Origin: Arcobacter arenosus
GTDB lineage: Bacteria; Campylobacterota; Campylobacteria; Campylobacterales; Arcobacteraceae
Direction of reading: 5' to 3'
DNA: 64,000 bases
NCBI RefSeq assembly: GCF_005771535.1
Contig: NZ_VANU01000007.1
Span: 1-64,000 of the forward strand
How positions within the stretch are numbered: the first letter of the stretch is position 1; each line of letters opens with the position of its first letter. A program made the translations under genes and the position numbers. Below the pieces are notes generated by a model. That model was not told the origin of the DNA. It made no database searches and saw only the letters and a list, made by a program, of their open reading frames with translations. This document shows, one piece after another, positions 53,631 to 62,875 of the stretch.

Positions 53631-54854
53631 TTAGATTAAGGTATTTACTTGGTTTCTTCCATTATTTTTTGATTTATAAAGGGCATTGTCAGCTCTGTTT
53701 AAAATATCGTCAATATTGTCACCTTTTTTGTATTGGCTAATCCCAAAACTTGCAGTTATATTTTTGAATATCTTAAAATCATGTTTTTCGATATGACTTT
53801 TTAGTTTAAGTGCCACATTTTCGCCAACATTTAAGTTTGAATTTGGACATATAATTAAAAATTCTTCACCACCCCATCTACCTATATGGTCAACTTTTCT
53901 TGTGTGTTGTTTAAGTATATTAGAAATTTCAACAAGTATTTTATCTCCAATTAAATGACCAAATTGATCATTAATATTTTTAAAATGATCCACATCTAAA
54001 ATTATTAATGAAAATTCAGTATTATACCTTTGTGCATATGAAATCTCTTTTTCTAATAGATTATCTAGTTGTCTTCTATTAAAAACATTAGTTAATGTAT
54101 CTTTAATAGAAAGATTTTCAATTATTTTTTTATCAGTAATATCTTGATTTATTGTTGTATAACATTTGATATTCCCAAATTCATCAAAAGTAGGAGAGAT
54201 AAGAAGTTTTATCCAAAATTCACTTCCATCTTTTCTAAGGTTTTTAATCTCGCCATCCCATCTTTTTCCTGATGTTACGGTTTTCCACATATCTCTGTAT
54301 AAAGTTCGAGGTGTATCAGGATGTTTTAATACACTATGTTTTTTACCAATTAGTTCATTTTTTTTATAACCTGTTATATGGCAATAAGCAGTGGAAATAT
54401 TAGTAATAATACCTCTTGTGTCTGTTGTTGAAATAATTACATTCTTATCAATAATATCAACATATTCATTAACACTATTTTTATTATTTACTTCTTTTGT
54501 AATATTTTCAATAAATCCATAAATATATTCAATATTTCCGTCATCATCTTTTTTAAGTATTTTTGCTCTAGATGAAAAATATTTTATTTCATTTCTTTTT
54601 TTCTCTAAGAATGGAAAAATCTTAGAATATTCAGTATCTTTAGATTTTAAACAATCTTTAAAATCATCGAAAAAATCACATGAGTTAATAGGGTGTTTAT
54701 TTTTGTCATTTGGTAAATTGAAATTCACAGACATTAGTTTATTACAGTAAAAATGCTCAGGATCATTTTTGCAGTCAATTAACCACCAAGCTATGTCAGA
54801 AAAGTTAAGGATTTGTTCAATATTATTAAGATATGCCTCAAGCAAATTTTTCAT
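53631..54854 (-). CDS. PAS-domain diguanylate cyclase
   Basis: 407 aa, soluble. The N-terminal 115 residues are PAS-like (INCKNDPEHFYCNKL; YIYGFIENIT). A second, clear PAS/PAC is at about 120-235 (TDTRGIITNISTAYCHITGYKKNEL; WDGEIKNLRKDGSEFWIKL), of the Aer/DOS-like type. The GGDEF domain is at about 245-407 with active site GGEEF and I-site RKVD five residues before it, so active and product-inhibited. TATACT on the minus strand (54862-54867) lies seven bases before the ATG and there is no Shine-Dalgarno, suggesting a leaderless mRNA. Confidence 0.92.
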   Translation of the reverse strand: MKNLLEAYLNNIEQILNFSDIAWWLIDCKNDPEHFYCNKLMSVNFNLPNDKNKHPINSCDFFDDFKDCLKSKDTEYSKIFPFLEKKRNEIKYFSSRAKILKKDDDGNIEYIYGFIENITKEVNNKNSVNEYVDIIDKNVIISTTDTRGIITNISTAYCHITGYKKNELIGKKHSVLKHPDTPRTLYRDMWKTVTSGKRWDGEIKNLRKDGSEFWIKLLISPTFDEFGNIKCYTTINQDITDKKIIENLSIKDTLTNVFNRRQLDNLLEKEISYAQRYNTEFSLIILDVDHFKNINDQFGHLIGDKILVEISNILKQHTRKVDHIGRWGGEEFLIICPNSNLNVGENVALKLKSHIEKHDFKIFKNITASFGISQYKKGDNIDDILNRADNALYKSKNNGRNQVNTLI

Positions 54855-54930
54855 AGGGAAAAGTATACAATAAATATTATTACTTTTATATAACTTTTTA
54901 ATAATTTTTTAAAAAATAAAAGAAAACTTT

Positions 54931-55965
54931 TTAAATAAATTTGTTTATTATAATTTTAAAGCTTGTGTTTTGTTTTTCTGATTTGACTTTTATTTCACCT
55001 TTAAAATGTTTTTCTATGATAGTTTTGCACATATAAAGTCCTAATCCTGTACCATTTCTCTTCTCTTTTGTTGTGAAATATGGATCAAATATTTTATCAA
55101 TTATATTTTTGGGAATTCCTCCAGCATTATCTTTTATAATTATTATTTGTTCATCATGAGTTTCTTTATAGCTTATATTAATAGTTGGGTTTTCTATTTT
55201 ATTTTCACTAAATGCATCTTGCGAATTATTTAGTATATTTAACATTACTTGTAAAAGTTCATTTTTATAGATATATAACTTATTTAATTTGATTTTTTTG
55301 TTTGTAACTTTTATATTAGAAAGGGGTTTATTTAACATCTCTAAAGAGATATCAACTATATAATCTAAACTTACAAGCATTTTTTCTTTGTCTTTTTTGA
55401 AAAAATTTCTAAAATCGTCAATTGTTTCAGACATATAAATGATATATTTATCCATATCAACTAGTTTATTTTGTAAACTTTCTTTATCGATTTTATCAAT
55501 TTCAAGTCTAAATTTTAAGTTTGAAATGGCTGCTGCTATTGAAGCTAAAGGTTGTTTCCATTGGTGTGCAATCATAGAAATCATTTCTCCCATTGCTGCC
55601 ATTCTTGATTGTTCTATTAATAAAGTTTCATTTTGTTTTAATTCTGTTAAATTTAGTACATATAAAATTTTGTAAGAGCTATTTTCATATTCAAAATCTT
55701 TAATTTTTATGATTGCTGGAACAATCTCAGCATTTTTTGAAAATAAGGTAACCTCTTCATAAATATCATTATTAAATTCTAAAAATTTTTTATGTATATT
55801 AGGTATTAAAATTCCTGTAGCTAATTTATTTATTAGTTCCTCTTTTTTTTCATACTTTAATATATCAAGCATAGCATTATTTATATTCTTAATAAAACCA
55901 TCTTCTATTATTATAATTCCCTCAATTGTATTATTAAATAAAGAATCTAAATATTTATTATCCAT
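54931..55965 (-). CDS. Cytoplasmic PAS-domain histidine kinase
   Basis: 344 aa without membrane segments. PAS domain at about 1-112 (LFNNTIEGIIIIEDGFIKNIN), then a short helix and the kinase: H-box SMIAHQWKQPLASI, MLNILNNSQDAF, DNAGG, DPYFTTKE, GTGLGLYMCK. It is divergent from the OmpR-type regulator at 56030 with 64 bases between them; the two are the natural pair. AAGGTAT precedes the ATG. Confidence 0.92.
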   Translation of the reverse strand: MDNKYLDSLFNNTIEGIIIIEDGFIKNINNAMLDILKYEKKEELINKLATGILIPNIHKKFLEFNNDIYEEVTLFSKNAEIVPAIIKIKDFEYENSSYKILYVLNLTELKQNETLLIEQSRMAAMGEMISMIAHQWKQPLASIAAAISNLKFRLEIDKIDKESLQNKLVDMDKYIIYMSETIDDFRNFFKKDKEKMLVSLDYIVDISLEMLNKPLSNIKVTNKKIKLNKLYIYKNELLQVMLNILNNSQDAFSENKIENPTINISYKETHDEQIIIIKDNAGGIPKNIIDKIFDPYFTTKEKRNGTGLGLYMCKTIIEKHFKGEIKVKSEKQNTSFKIIINKFI

Positions 55966-56029
55966 TATTTTTATACCTTTTATAAATTATTTTTATAGTA
56001 TAATTTAATAATTCTTTTTGGGAGATAAA

Positions 56030-56779
56030 ATGGTCGATTATATAATGCTTGAAAAGTATGCAAAAAACAAAAGTGTTCTTTTGGTTGAAGATGATGAAAA
56101 TATCATTAAAGAGACTAAAGAATTACTTGAACTTATTTTTTCAAATGTTATAGTTGCAAAAGATGGTGATATAGGTATTCAAAAATATCTAAATTACAAA
56201 AAAGAAAATGATAAATATATTGATTTAGTAATTACCGATATACAAATGCCAAAAATGGATGGTATTGAGCTTACTAAATTAATCTACAAAGAGAATAGTG
56301 AGCAACTTTTAATAGTATTATCAGCTCACAGTGAAAGTCATTATTTACTTGAGTTAGTTAATATAGGAATCTCACATTTTATAACAAAACCACTAAATTA
56401 TGACTCTTTTGTTCATGTTTTGTATACAAAACTTAAAGAGGCAAATGACAGTAAAAATGATGAAATTAATACTTCTATAGTTGTTATTGATAAAGAATTA
56501 AAATGGGATAAAGAGTTAAATCAAATTTATCAAAATAATCAAATTGTTAAACTTACTAAAAAAGAAACTAAGCTTTTAGAGTTACTTTTAAAATATCCAG
56601 AAAAGACACTAAGTGTTGAAGCTATATTAAATTATTTATGGTTAGATGATGAAAATAATGCTCCTGATATAGCTAATTTAAAAAATATTATCTCAAGATT
56701 AAGAAAAAAAATACCAACTATTGATATTGAAAATGTTTATGGTTTTGGTTACAGAATTAACTTAAATTATACAAAATGA
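56030..56779 (+). CDS. OmpR-family response regulator
   Basis: 249 aa. The receiver is at about 12-130 (LLVEDDEN, phospho-acceptor in LVITDIQMPKMDG, Lys in ITKPL). The winged HTH is at about 155-249 (NQIVKLTKKETKLLELLL; VYGFGYRINLNY). The frame is open from a TTG 12 bases upstream, but that stretch is the ribosome site itself (TTGGGAGATAAA), so the ATG at 56030 is the start. Divergent from the PAS kinase and followed 54 bases later by a lone receiver domain. Confidence 0.93.
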   Translation: MVDYIMLEKYAKNKSVLLVEDDENIIKETKELLELIFSNVIVAKDGDIGIQKYLNYKKENDKYIDLVITDIQMPKMDGIELTKLIYKENSEQLLIVLSAHSESHYLLELVNIGISHFITKPLNYDSFVHVLYTKLKEANDSKNDEINTSIVVIDKELKWDKELNQIYQNNQIVKLTKKETKLLELLLKYPEKTLSVEAILNYLWLDDENNAPDIANLKNIISRLRKKIPTIDIENVYGFGYRINLNYTK

Positions 56780-56833
56780 TACTTTTTTAATACACTCTTT
56801 GTATATACTTCTTATATAAGCAGGAGGTGTATT

Positions 56834-57217
56834 ATGACACAACCAGAAAATTCAAAAAATTTTACAGTACTTTATGTAGAAGATGAATCTTTTATAAGAA
56901 CCAATGTAGAAGGTTGCCTTAAATATTTTTTTAATGTAATAGTAGCAAAAGATGGGCAAGATGGTTTAAATATATTTTCTAATGAAAAAATTGATTTAAT
57001 AATTACTGATATTAATATGCCCAATAAAAATGGATTAGAGATGTTAAATGATATAAAATTGATTAATCCATCAATTCCATGTATTGTAACATCTGCCTAT
57101 GATATTGATATTATAAATAAAACAAAAAATTTAGGTGTTTGTCGTTATATTACTAAACCTTTTGATATAAAAGATTTATTAAATGATTCATTAAAGATTT
57201 TGAAAGAAAATGTATAA
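56834..57217 (+). CDS. Single-domain response regulator (CheY-like)
   Basis: 127 aa, receiver only: YVEDESF acidic pair, phospho-acceptor in LIITDINMPNKNG, Thr/Ser in IVTSAYD, Lys in ITKPFDI. There is no output domain, so it may relay phosphate or act by protein contact. A very strong AGGAGGTG ribosome site suggests high expression. It lies in line with the OmpR-type regulator and shares the kinase at 54931 as the likely partner. Confidence 0.92.
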   Translation: MTQPENSKNFTVLYVEDESFIRTNVEGCLKYFFNVIVAKDGQDGLNIFSNEKIDLIITDINMPNKNGLEMLNDIKLINPSIPCIVTSAYDIDIINKTKNLGVCRYITKPFDIKDLLNDSLKILKENV

Positions 57218-57237
57218 AAAGGCTTTAAAACCTTTTT
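57216..57237. terminator. Bidirectional terminator
   Basis: AAAAAGG/CCTTTTT, a 7-bp stem with loop CTTTAAAA, lies between the convergent CheY-like and carbonic-anhydrase-like genes, with A and T tracts at its ends. Confidence 0.7.
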
Positions 57238-57240
57238 ATA

Positions 57241-57741
57241 CTAAGAGTATTCGTTTTTATAATCTACATAATGACCAGCGTGTTTTATTAATTTTTCAAC
57301 ATCCTCATCAGTCAATGTTTTTACAACTTTAGCAGGGCTTCCCATGATTAAACTTTTTGGAGGAAACACTTTTCCAGAGGTAACTAAAGAGTTAGCCCCT
57401 ACAATTGAACCTTCTCCAATTACAGCATGGTCTAATATTGTCGCACTCATTCCTATTAAACAATTATTTTCAATGGTACAACCATGAAGCATAACTTTAT
57501 GTCCAATAGTAACATTATCACCTAATATTGTTTTTGAATCTGTATCCATATGAATCATTGATAAATCTTGTACATTTGTATTCTTACCAATGATAATATC
57601 GTTTACATCTCCCCTTAAAACACATCCAAACCAAATTGATGAGTTTTCTCCAATAGAAACTCTTCCTATTATATCTGCACTTGGTGCAATCCAAGCACTC
57701 GAATCTATTTTTGGATAATGTTCTTTAAATTTTAATATCAT
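57241..57741 (-). CDS. Gamma carbonic anhydrase family protein (left-handed beta helix)
   Basis: 166 aa of hexapeptide repeats (ADIIGRVSIGENSSIWFGCVLRGD split over several turns). The three metal-binding histidines are present in SMIHMDTDS and TIGHKVMLHGC. It belongs to the YrdA/PaaY-type group of gamma carbonic anhydrase homologues, many of which have uncertain activity. It is 72 bases downstream of the M14 peptidase gene on the same strand; it is a common housekeeping gene and need not belong to that cluster. Confidence 0.9.
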   Translation of the reverse strand: MILKFKEHYPKIDSSAWIAPSADIIGRVSIGENSSIWFGCVLRGDVNDIIIGKNTNVQDLSMIHMDTDSKTILGDNVTIGHKVMLHGCTIENNCLIGMSATILDHAVIGEGSIVGANSLVTSGKVFPPKSLIMGSPAKVVKTLTDEDVEKLIKHAGHYVDYKNEYS

Positions 57742-57813
57742 CTTTTCCCCTTAGAATTAAAGGAATTATTATATCTTGGAGAGTTTAAAAATGCAAGAAG
57801 CAAAATAGTTTAA

Positions 57814-60402
57814 CTATTTTGCTTCATATTTTATAATTACAGGCTCTGAGTAGTTTGGAACTTCATCATAGGTAAAGATTGCATAATATTTATCAATGTC
57901 TTTAGCTCCAAAGTCATCAAAGGTATAGTTATCCGTTCCTGCATAAAGTTTTTGTCCATCGTGAGTAGAATAGGGCTCTCTAAATGCATTTTTAATAACT
58001 TTAGTTCCTTTAAATCCAATCTCTTTAGGATTTTCCCAGCTTATTTTGATTTTACCATTTTCCAAAGATAATGAAGTATTTGTAACTTTTGGAAGCGGAT
58101 ATCTTCTTTTAGGAATATGTTCTATAATTAATTTTGGAGAAAGTGCTTGGTTTTTAATCTCCCACGATACACTTTTATTTTTAATACTCTTTTTAGAAGA
58201 AGTTGGTTTTAAAACAAAGGCTACATCAGATTTATTTTTTAGTTTCTCATTTAAAATAATCTCTGCAAAACTATCAAATAAGAAATATTGAGTTTGATTG
58301 TTTTTTAATTCATTTGCACTAACATCATATCCAATATTTTGAATAATCTCTCGATTTGCTATTGAATCATAATCTTGGTCAATATTTTCATCCACAAATT
58401 CAAGATGAAATCGAATATCATCTTTTATATAAATATTTGTAGAGTTCAATTCAAAATAAGCTTTAGTAATCATTGTATCTTCATATGGAGGCATTGAAGA
58501 TAGATTAAACTCAAAGGTAGAATATATTTTTTTACCATTTTCATCAAAACCTGATGAGATTCCATCTTGATTGATACTATTTCTACTAACTGTAAATACT
58601 TCTTTTGGATATAACTCAGTTATAGTTGGTTTTATTGTGTATGTTAATTCTAATCTTGGTCTATAAGTTAAACCATAACCAAATTTTCCATATCCTATAT
58701 CCCATTGCATCATTTGTCTAGTACGACCAATAATTAACTCTTTTGGACCTTCAACCCTAAATACAACTTTTCCATATTTTTGACCCATTTCTTGAAGGGT
58801 TTTACACTCCATACCCGAAAAACTCCATGTTCTCCAAATACCTTGAGTTAATTGGTGAGATTCTGTAGGTCTTCCAACATATTGGATAATTTGCATATTA
58901 TCAACATCTTCATATTTAGTGATATCACCCATAGTTTCTTGGTTTACAATACCAACATTCCATTCACCATATTTTTCAATAGTTGTAGAAACTCTATTAA
59001 TGGGATAAAGGTTTATTGAGGCATCTTTAATGATTGCATTTTCAGGAACAGATTTTAAACTAACTGTTACAATAGCATAAGAGATACCTTTATTTTCATC
59101 TATTCCTACAAATAAAGAGTTTACTCCAAAATGTGAAGCATTATTGTTTAAATTCTCTGCAACATATCCAGTTTCTTTAGCTGTTGCATAATAAGTTCTA
59201 CTAAACTCATCATAATCACAATCTGTTCTAAGTCTTATTTGAGGATAAAAAGGTGACTTCTCTCCTGTTAATTTATTTACAACTCTAATATTGTAGAAAT
59301 AATCTTTATTTGAAGTTAGATTAATATCACTAAATTCTAAACTTTGTGTTCGTGCAATTAAATTTGAACTATTACAAAATTGTTTATCTTTTTGGGCTCT
59401 ATAAATTTCAAAGAAAATATTTTCATTTGTTTCATATCCCCATTTTAAATTTACATGGTGGGAACCAATTTCAGTAATTTCAAAACTATCAACTCTTTTT
59501 ACTGAATTGTTTTTTGAATAGTTTGGTACTTCATTCACTGCATAAAGTAATGCTGGAATATGCTCCCTTAAGTTTTCATTCATATCATCCATATAATCAC
59601 TTATATTTCTAGTCCCCACTTCTACAACAGTAGAGATAATCCCTAAAGAATGATAAAATTCTCTTCCGCTTCCTGAAATTAATTTAATAGGCGGTTTTCC
59701 TTGATGAATACCATATTCTCTACCTGAAATTTTTCTAATCTCTTCAGCCATATTTGCACATAAAGTGTTCATATCTGTGGTATCAATTGTATCTTCATGT
59801 CTAAAGTCATGTGCCGGGAAGAATACATTTCCTTGAGAATGGTAATCTAAAGCAATCGTAATATTTTTATGGGTTTCAACAAAATCTCTTAATGCTCTAG
59901 TTTCAGGTTCAGAAAATGGTTCTGGACCTCCATATACATTAGATGTTGTTTTTGTTGATTTTACATAACCTATTGGAAAGTTTCTATTTAAATCAACACC
60001 ATAAGAACCATCAATATTTGGTCTTCTATTTTTTCTCCAAAAAGAGAAATGATTATAAGAATAATCAAAACCATCTGGATTTGCACATGGAACCATATAA
60101 ATTGTGGTTCCTTTTAAATATGATTGTATAGTTGTATCTGTATCTAATTTTTCTAATATATATTGTGCAAATTCTACTGCTAATTCATGTCCTATCCATT
60201 CTCTAGCATGGATAGTACCAGTAAAAAATAGTGCTGGTTGTTCATCTGCTTTTTTAATATCCATAGAGATAGTAATTAGATTAATATCTCTTTTTTCCCA
60301 AGTTTGACCTATAGATTCTAACTTGAAATTATTAGGAAATTTTTTTTCTAAATCTTTAAAAATTTCAGTCGATTCATTATATGATCGATAAAGTTGTTTC
60401 AA
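57814..60402 (-). CDS. M14 zinc carboxypeptidase with C-terminal FN3-type modules, no signal peptide
   Basis: 862 aa. The M14 domain is at about 1-300: zinc ligands in GTIHAREW (His 65, Glu 68) and DYHSQGN, substrate Arg in DLNRNFP, and catalytic Glu in STVVEVGTRN. Then an FN3-like module (about 310-400), two beta-rich regions with similar blocks (ISYAIVTVSLKSVPENAIIKDASINLYP; FEFNLSSMPPYEDTMITKAYFELN) resembling stalk or carbohydrate-binding modules, and a final FN3-like module (about 770-862). Such modular M14 enzymes are normally secreted, yet the protein starts MKQLYRSYNE with no signal peptide. The start is TTG with AGGAG upstream. It begins 3 bases after the ATP-grasp-HhH gene. Confidence 0.88.
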   Translation of the reverse strand: MKQLYRSYNESTEIFKDLEKKFPNNFKLESIGQTWEKRDINLITISMDIKKADEQPALFFTGTIHAREWIGHELAVEFAQYILEKLDTDTTIQSYLKGTTIYMVPCANPDGFDYSYNHFSFWRKNRRPNIDGSYGVDLNRNFPIGYVKSTKTTSNVYGGPEPFSEPETRALRDFVETHKNITIALDYHSQGNVFFPAHDFRHEDTIDTTDMNTLCANMAEEIRKISGREYGIHQGKPPIKLISGSGREFYHSLGIISTVVEVGTRNISDYMDDMNENLREHIPALLYAVNEVPNYSKNNSVKRVDSFEITEIGSHHVNLKWGYETNENIFFEIYRAQKDKQFCNSSNLIARTQSLEFSDINLTSNKDYFYNIRVVNKLTGEKSPFYPQIRLRTDCDYDEFSRTYYATAKETGYVAENLNNNASHFGVNSLFVGIDENKGISYAIVTVSLKSVPENAIIKDASINLYPINRVSTTIEKYGEWNVGIVNQETMGDITKYEDVDNMQIIQYVGRPTESHQLTQGIWRTWSFSGMECKTLQEMGQKYGKVVFRVEGPKELIIGRTRQMMQWDIGYGKFGYGLTYRPRLELTYTIKPTITELYPKEVFTVSRNSINQDGISSGFDENGKKIYSTFEFNLSSMPPYEDTMITKAYFELNSTNIYIKDDIRFHLEFVDENIDQDYDSIANREIIQNIGYDVSANELKNNQTQYFLFDSFAEIILNEKLKNKSDVAFVLKPTSSKKSIKNKSVSWEIKNQALSPKLIIEHIPKRRYPLPKVTNTSLSLENGKIKISWENPKEIGFKGTKVIKNAFREPYSTHDGQKLYAGTDNYTFDDFGAKDIDKYYAIFTYDEVPNYSEPVIIKYEAK

Positions 60403-60405
60403 AAA

Positions 60406-61908
60406 TTACTCTCCTATTTTAAGTCTAGATTTTAACTGAGCTAATTTGTTTTTGCCAATTCCCTCAAGCTCTTTTAATTGATCTAAATCTTTTATCCCTT
60501 TATTTTTATTTCTGAATTCAAAAATATTTTTTGCAAGTTTAGCACCAATACCTTTTATTTTCTTTAATATTGATTCGTCAGCTGTGTTTATGTCAACTCT
60601 CATGTCATCTAAATTTTCATCCCAAGTTTTTAGAACTTGTTCATCTATAGATTCTAATTCTAATAAATCGCTTGAATCAGTAATAACATTGTTTTTTGCA
60701 TATTCGCTAATCTCTAAAGCTAAATCCTCTTCCATCCCATGTAAAGTCATTAAATCTGTTAAAGATGCACAATTTAAATTTATTTTATTAATCTCTAAAT
60801 TATCTCTTATTGCATTTTTTGATAACTCTTTTGCAATTGGTAACTTTTCAGGAGCAATAGAAGCAGGTACATCACTTGGTAAGCTAGGTTCTGCAATTTC
60901 CATTTTGAATTTATCCTTTGGTTCATTAATAAAATAAGTTCCATCACAAGATGGTTTGTATTTACTAAAGCCAATGTGTCTCATTGTTCTTAATAATGAT
61001 GAATCAATTTTACCAAGCTCTTCCCATGAGAATAAAGGAACATGTGGCATAGGAAATCTACCGTTTGAAAAATCCCACATTAAATATTGACAAATCCAAT
61101 CTCGAATATAAGGAAAAGCTGCAAACGCAGTTGCACATTCTAGTATATAAGCTTTGTCAGTTTTTGCATCAATAGCAATATCACAAGCCCAGTATTCAGC
61201 TTTTGCAGCTTTACTTGCTTCAACTGCTAATTCTAAAGCATTCATTGGAACATTTTCATATGACATAGAACCACCTTGAGAAGTATTTGTAATCCATTGT
61301 CCTTCCCCAGAAAATCTCCAAAAGGCACAAACAGGTTTATGCCCAATTAACATAACTCTAATATCTCCAGAGAATTTTAAATCTATGGCATCTTGTGTAT
61401 AAATTGGGTTGTATTTTTCTTTTTCCAGAAGAGTTTTAGCTTCTTTATAATTATCAACTTTATGAACATAATATCCGCCATAATTTGATGGTCCATAACT
61501 TCTTTTTACTATTTGTGGATATTTAGCTTTGTTTTTAAGATATTTGAACCCTTTTTCTTTGTTATAAAAGATTTTTGTATAAGGTACTGATAGATTATAC
61601 TTTTCACAAAAAAGTGTAACATTCTCTTTTGATTTATTTGAAAATTGTGTTTCTAAAGATGGAACAAATCTAACATTTGGAAGTTCTTTTGAGATTTCAA
61701 CAAATGTATCGTAAGCTGTTGCAGGAATATTTCCTATTAGTACATCAATTTTTTTTCTTTTAACCTCTTTTATAAATCTATTTTTATCATTTTTCCAATG
61801 GTATGTAACCGTTTCAATTTTGTCTGGCCAACCTTTGAAATTTGATTTGTCAAAGAATCTCAAAACATAATCTAAATACAAAAAACCTAACTTTGGTAAT
61901 TTTTTCAT
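60406..61908 (-). CDS. ATP-grasp ligase fused to helix-hairpin-helix repeats
   Basis: 500 aa. Residues 1 to about 315 are a RimK-like ATP-grasp: nucleotide Lys in PQIVKRSYGPSNYGGYYV, metal/ATP region GDIRVMLIGHKP, TNTSQGGSMSYENVP, and YWACDIAIDAKTDKAYILECATAFAAF in the place of the usual ExN loop. A linker (about 315-375) leads to two ComEA-like HhH units (about 375-420, NLNCASLTDLMTLHGM; about 437-500, VDINTADESILKKIKGIGAKLA). ATP-grasp enzymes of this kind join a carboxylate to an amine. The HhH tail could bind DNA, RNA or protein. The fusion is unusual. It is between the second ATP-grasp (26 bases) and M14 (3 bases) genes. Confidence 0.8.
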   Translation of the reverse strand: MKKLPKLGFLYLDYVLRFFDKSNFKGWPDKIETVTYHWKNDKNRFIKEVKRKKIDVLIGNIPATAYDTFVEISKELPNVRFVPSLETQFSNKSKENVTLFCEKYNLSVPYTKIFYNKEKGFKYLKNKAKYPQIVKRSYGPSNYGGYYVHKVDNYKEAKTLLEKEKYNPIYTQDAIDLKFSGDIRVMLIGHKPVCAFWRFSGEGQWITNTSQGGSMSYENVPMNALELAVEASKAAKAEYWACDIAIDAKTDKAYILECATAFAAFPYIRDWICQYLMWDFSNGRFPMPHVPLFSWEELGKIDSSLLRTMRHIGFSKYKPSCDGTYFINEPKDKFKMEIAEPSLPSDVPASIAPEKLPIAKELSKNAIRDNLEINKINLNCASLTDLMTLHGMEEDLALEISEYAKNNVITDSSDLLELESIDEQVLKTWDENLDDMRVDINTADESILKKIKGIGAKLAKNIFEFRNKNKGIKDLDQLKELEGIGKNKLAQLKSRLKIGE

Positions 61909-61934
61909 TCCTACTTTTCTCCCTAGTTTATTAA

Positions 61935-62849
61935 TTATTTTTTAGTTTTTCTATCAATTAAATCAACAATCAATTCAATTTTTTTATCATTATAGTCTAT
62001 ACCGATTTTTTCTTGCTCAGGAGTTATAAATGCAGGTATTCCATTAACCTCTAAAACAATATATTCTTCTTTTTTTCTATCATAAATAATATCAACTCCA
62101 GCGATATCAAGACCAGTAACTTTAGCGGCATTTAGTGCCAATTCGATTACACTATCTGGAATCTCTCTTTTGAAAACACTTCCACCACTTGTAACATTTG
62201 TTCTCCAATCTGTTCCGCTAGCTCGTCTCCCATATCCACCAACATAAGTGCCATCTACAATATCAATTCTAAAATCACTATTGTCATAATCAATAAATTT
62301 TTCAACATAAAAAAATCTTAAATCCATTTGATTTAAAAAAGGCAATAACATATCTAGAGTTTCTTCATTTTCTATTTTAGTTAATCCGACTCCACCCCAA
62401 CCATCAGTTGGTTTGTAAACCATTTTATCCCATTTTTTAATTATCTTTTTTAATTGCCATGTATCATCTCTATGACAAAGTTTATAATCAGCAGTTTGTA
62501 TTTTATTTCTTCTTAAAACAAATGAAGTATGAAATTTGTCTTCAGTTAATTCAAATGATTCAAAAGAGTTAATCATTGGAATAACTTTGCTTAGGGCCTT
62601 ATATAAATACATTTGATATTGAGTTTGTTCCCCTGCATTGTATGAAAAAAATAAATCTAATTTATCTAATTTGATATTTTTGCCATCTCTTTCATATAAA
62701 ATGTGACCATTTTTTGCAATTGCATCTCTAAGGTTAATATTAGGAATAACCTCAATTCCTCTTTCATTTAATTGTTCAATAATTTTTTTTTGAATTATAT
62801 CCCCACCACCATTTTGGTATAACCACATACCAATTGTTCTTTCTCCCAT
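61935..62849 (-). CDS. RimK-like ATP-grasp amide ligase
   Basis: 304 aa, a complete stand-alone ATP-grasp. It has the N-terminal pre-ATP-grasp region, MVYKPTDGWGGVGL (ATP Lys and Gly loop), YVEKFIDYDNSDFRIDIVDG, WRTNVTSGGSVFK, and GVDIIYDRKKEEYIVLEVNGIPAF with the metal-binding ExN. It is closest in design to glutamate-adding RimK/coenzyme F420:glutamate ligases. The acceptor is unknown. AGGAGA precedes the ATG. It lies 26 bases from the genes on both sides in a four-gene operon with two peptidases. Confidence 0.85.
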   Translation of the reverse strand: MGERTIGMWLYQNGGGDIIQKKIIEQLNERGIEVIPNINLRDAIAKNGHILYERDGKNIKLDKLDLFFSYNAGEQTQYQMYLYKALSKVIPMINSFESFELTEDKFHTSFVLRRNKIQTADYKLCHRDDTWQLKKIIKKWDKMVYKPTDGWGGVGLTKIENEETLDMLLPFLNQMDLRFFYVEKFIDYDNSDFRIDIVDGTYVGGYGRRASGTDWRTNVTSGGSVFKREIPDSVIELALNAAKVTGLDIAGVDIIYDRKKEEYIVLEVNGIPAFITPEQEKIGIDYNDKKIELIVDLIDRKTKK

Positions 62850-62875
62850 AAATTCTCCTAATTTTTATATTCCTA

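Noticed and set aside
56018-56029. TTG start of the OmpR-type regulator at 56018
   Set aside because: The added codons are the Shine-Dalgarno sequence itself (GGGAGA) for the ATG at 56030.
57241-57741. Gamma-carbonic-anhydrase-like gene as a fifth member of the ligase/peptidase system
   Set aside because: It is separated by 72 bases and belongs to a widespread housekeeping family, so its position alone is not good evidence.
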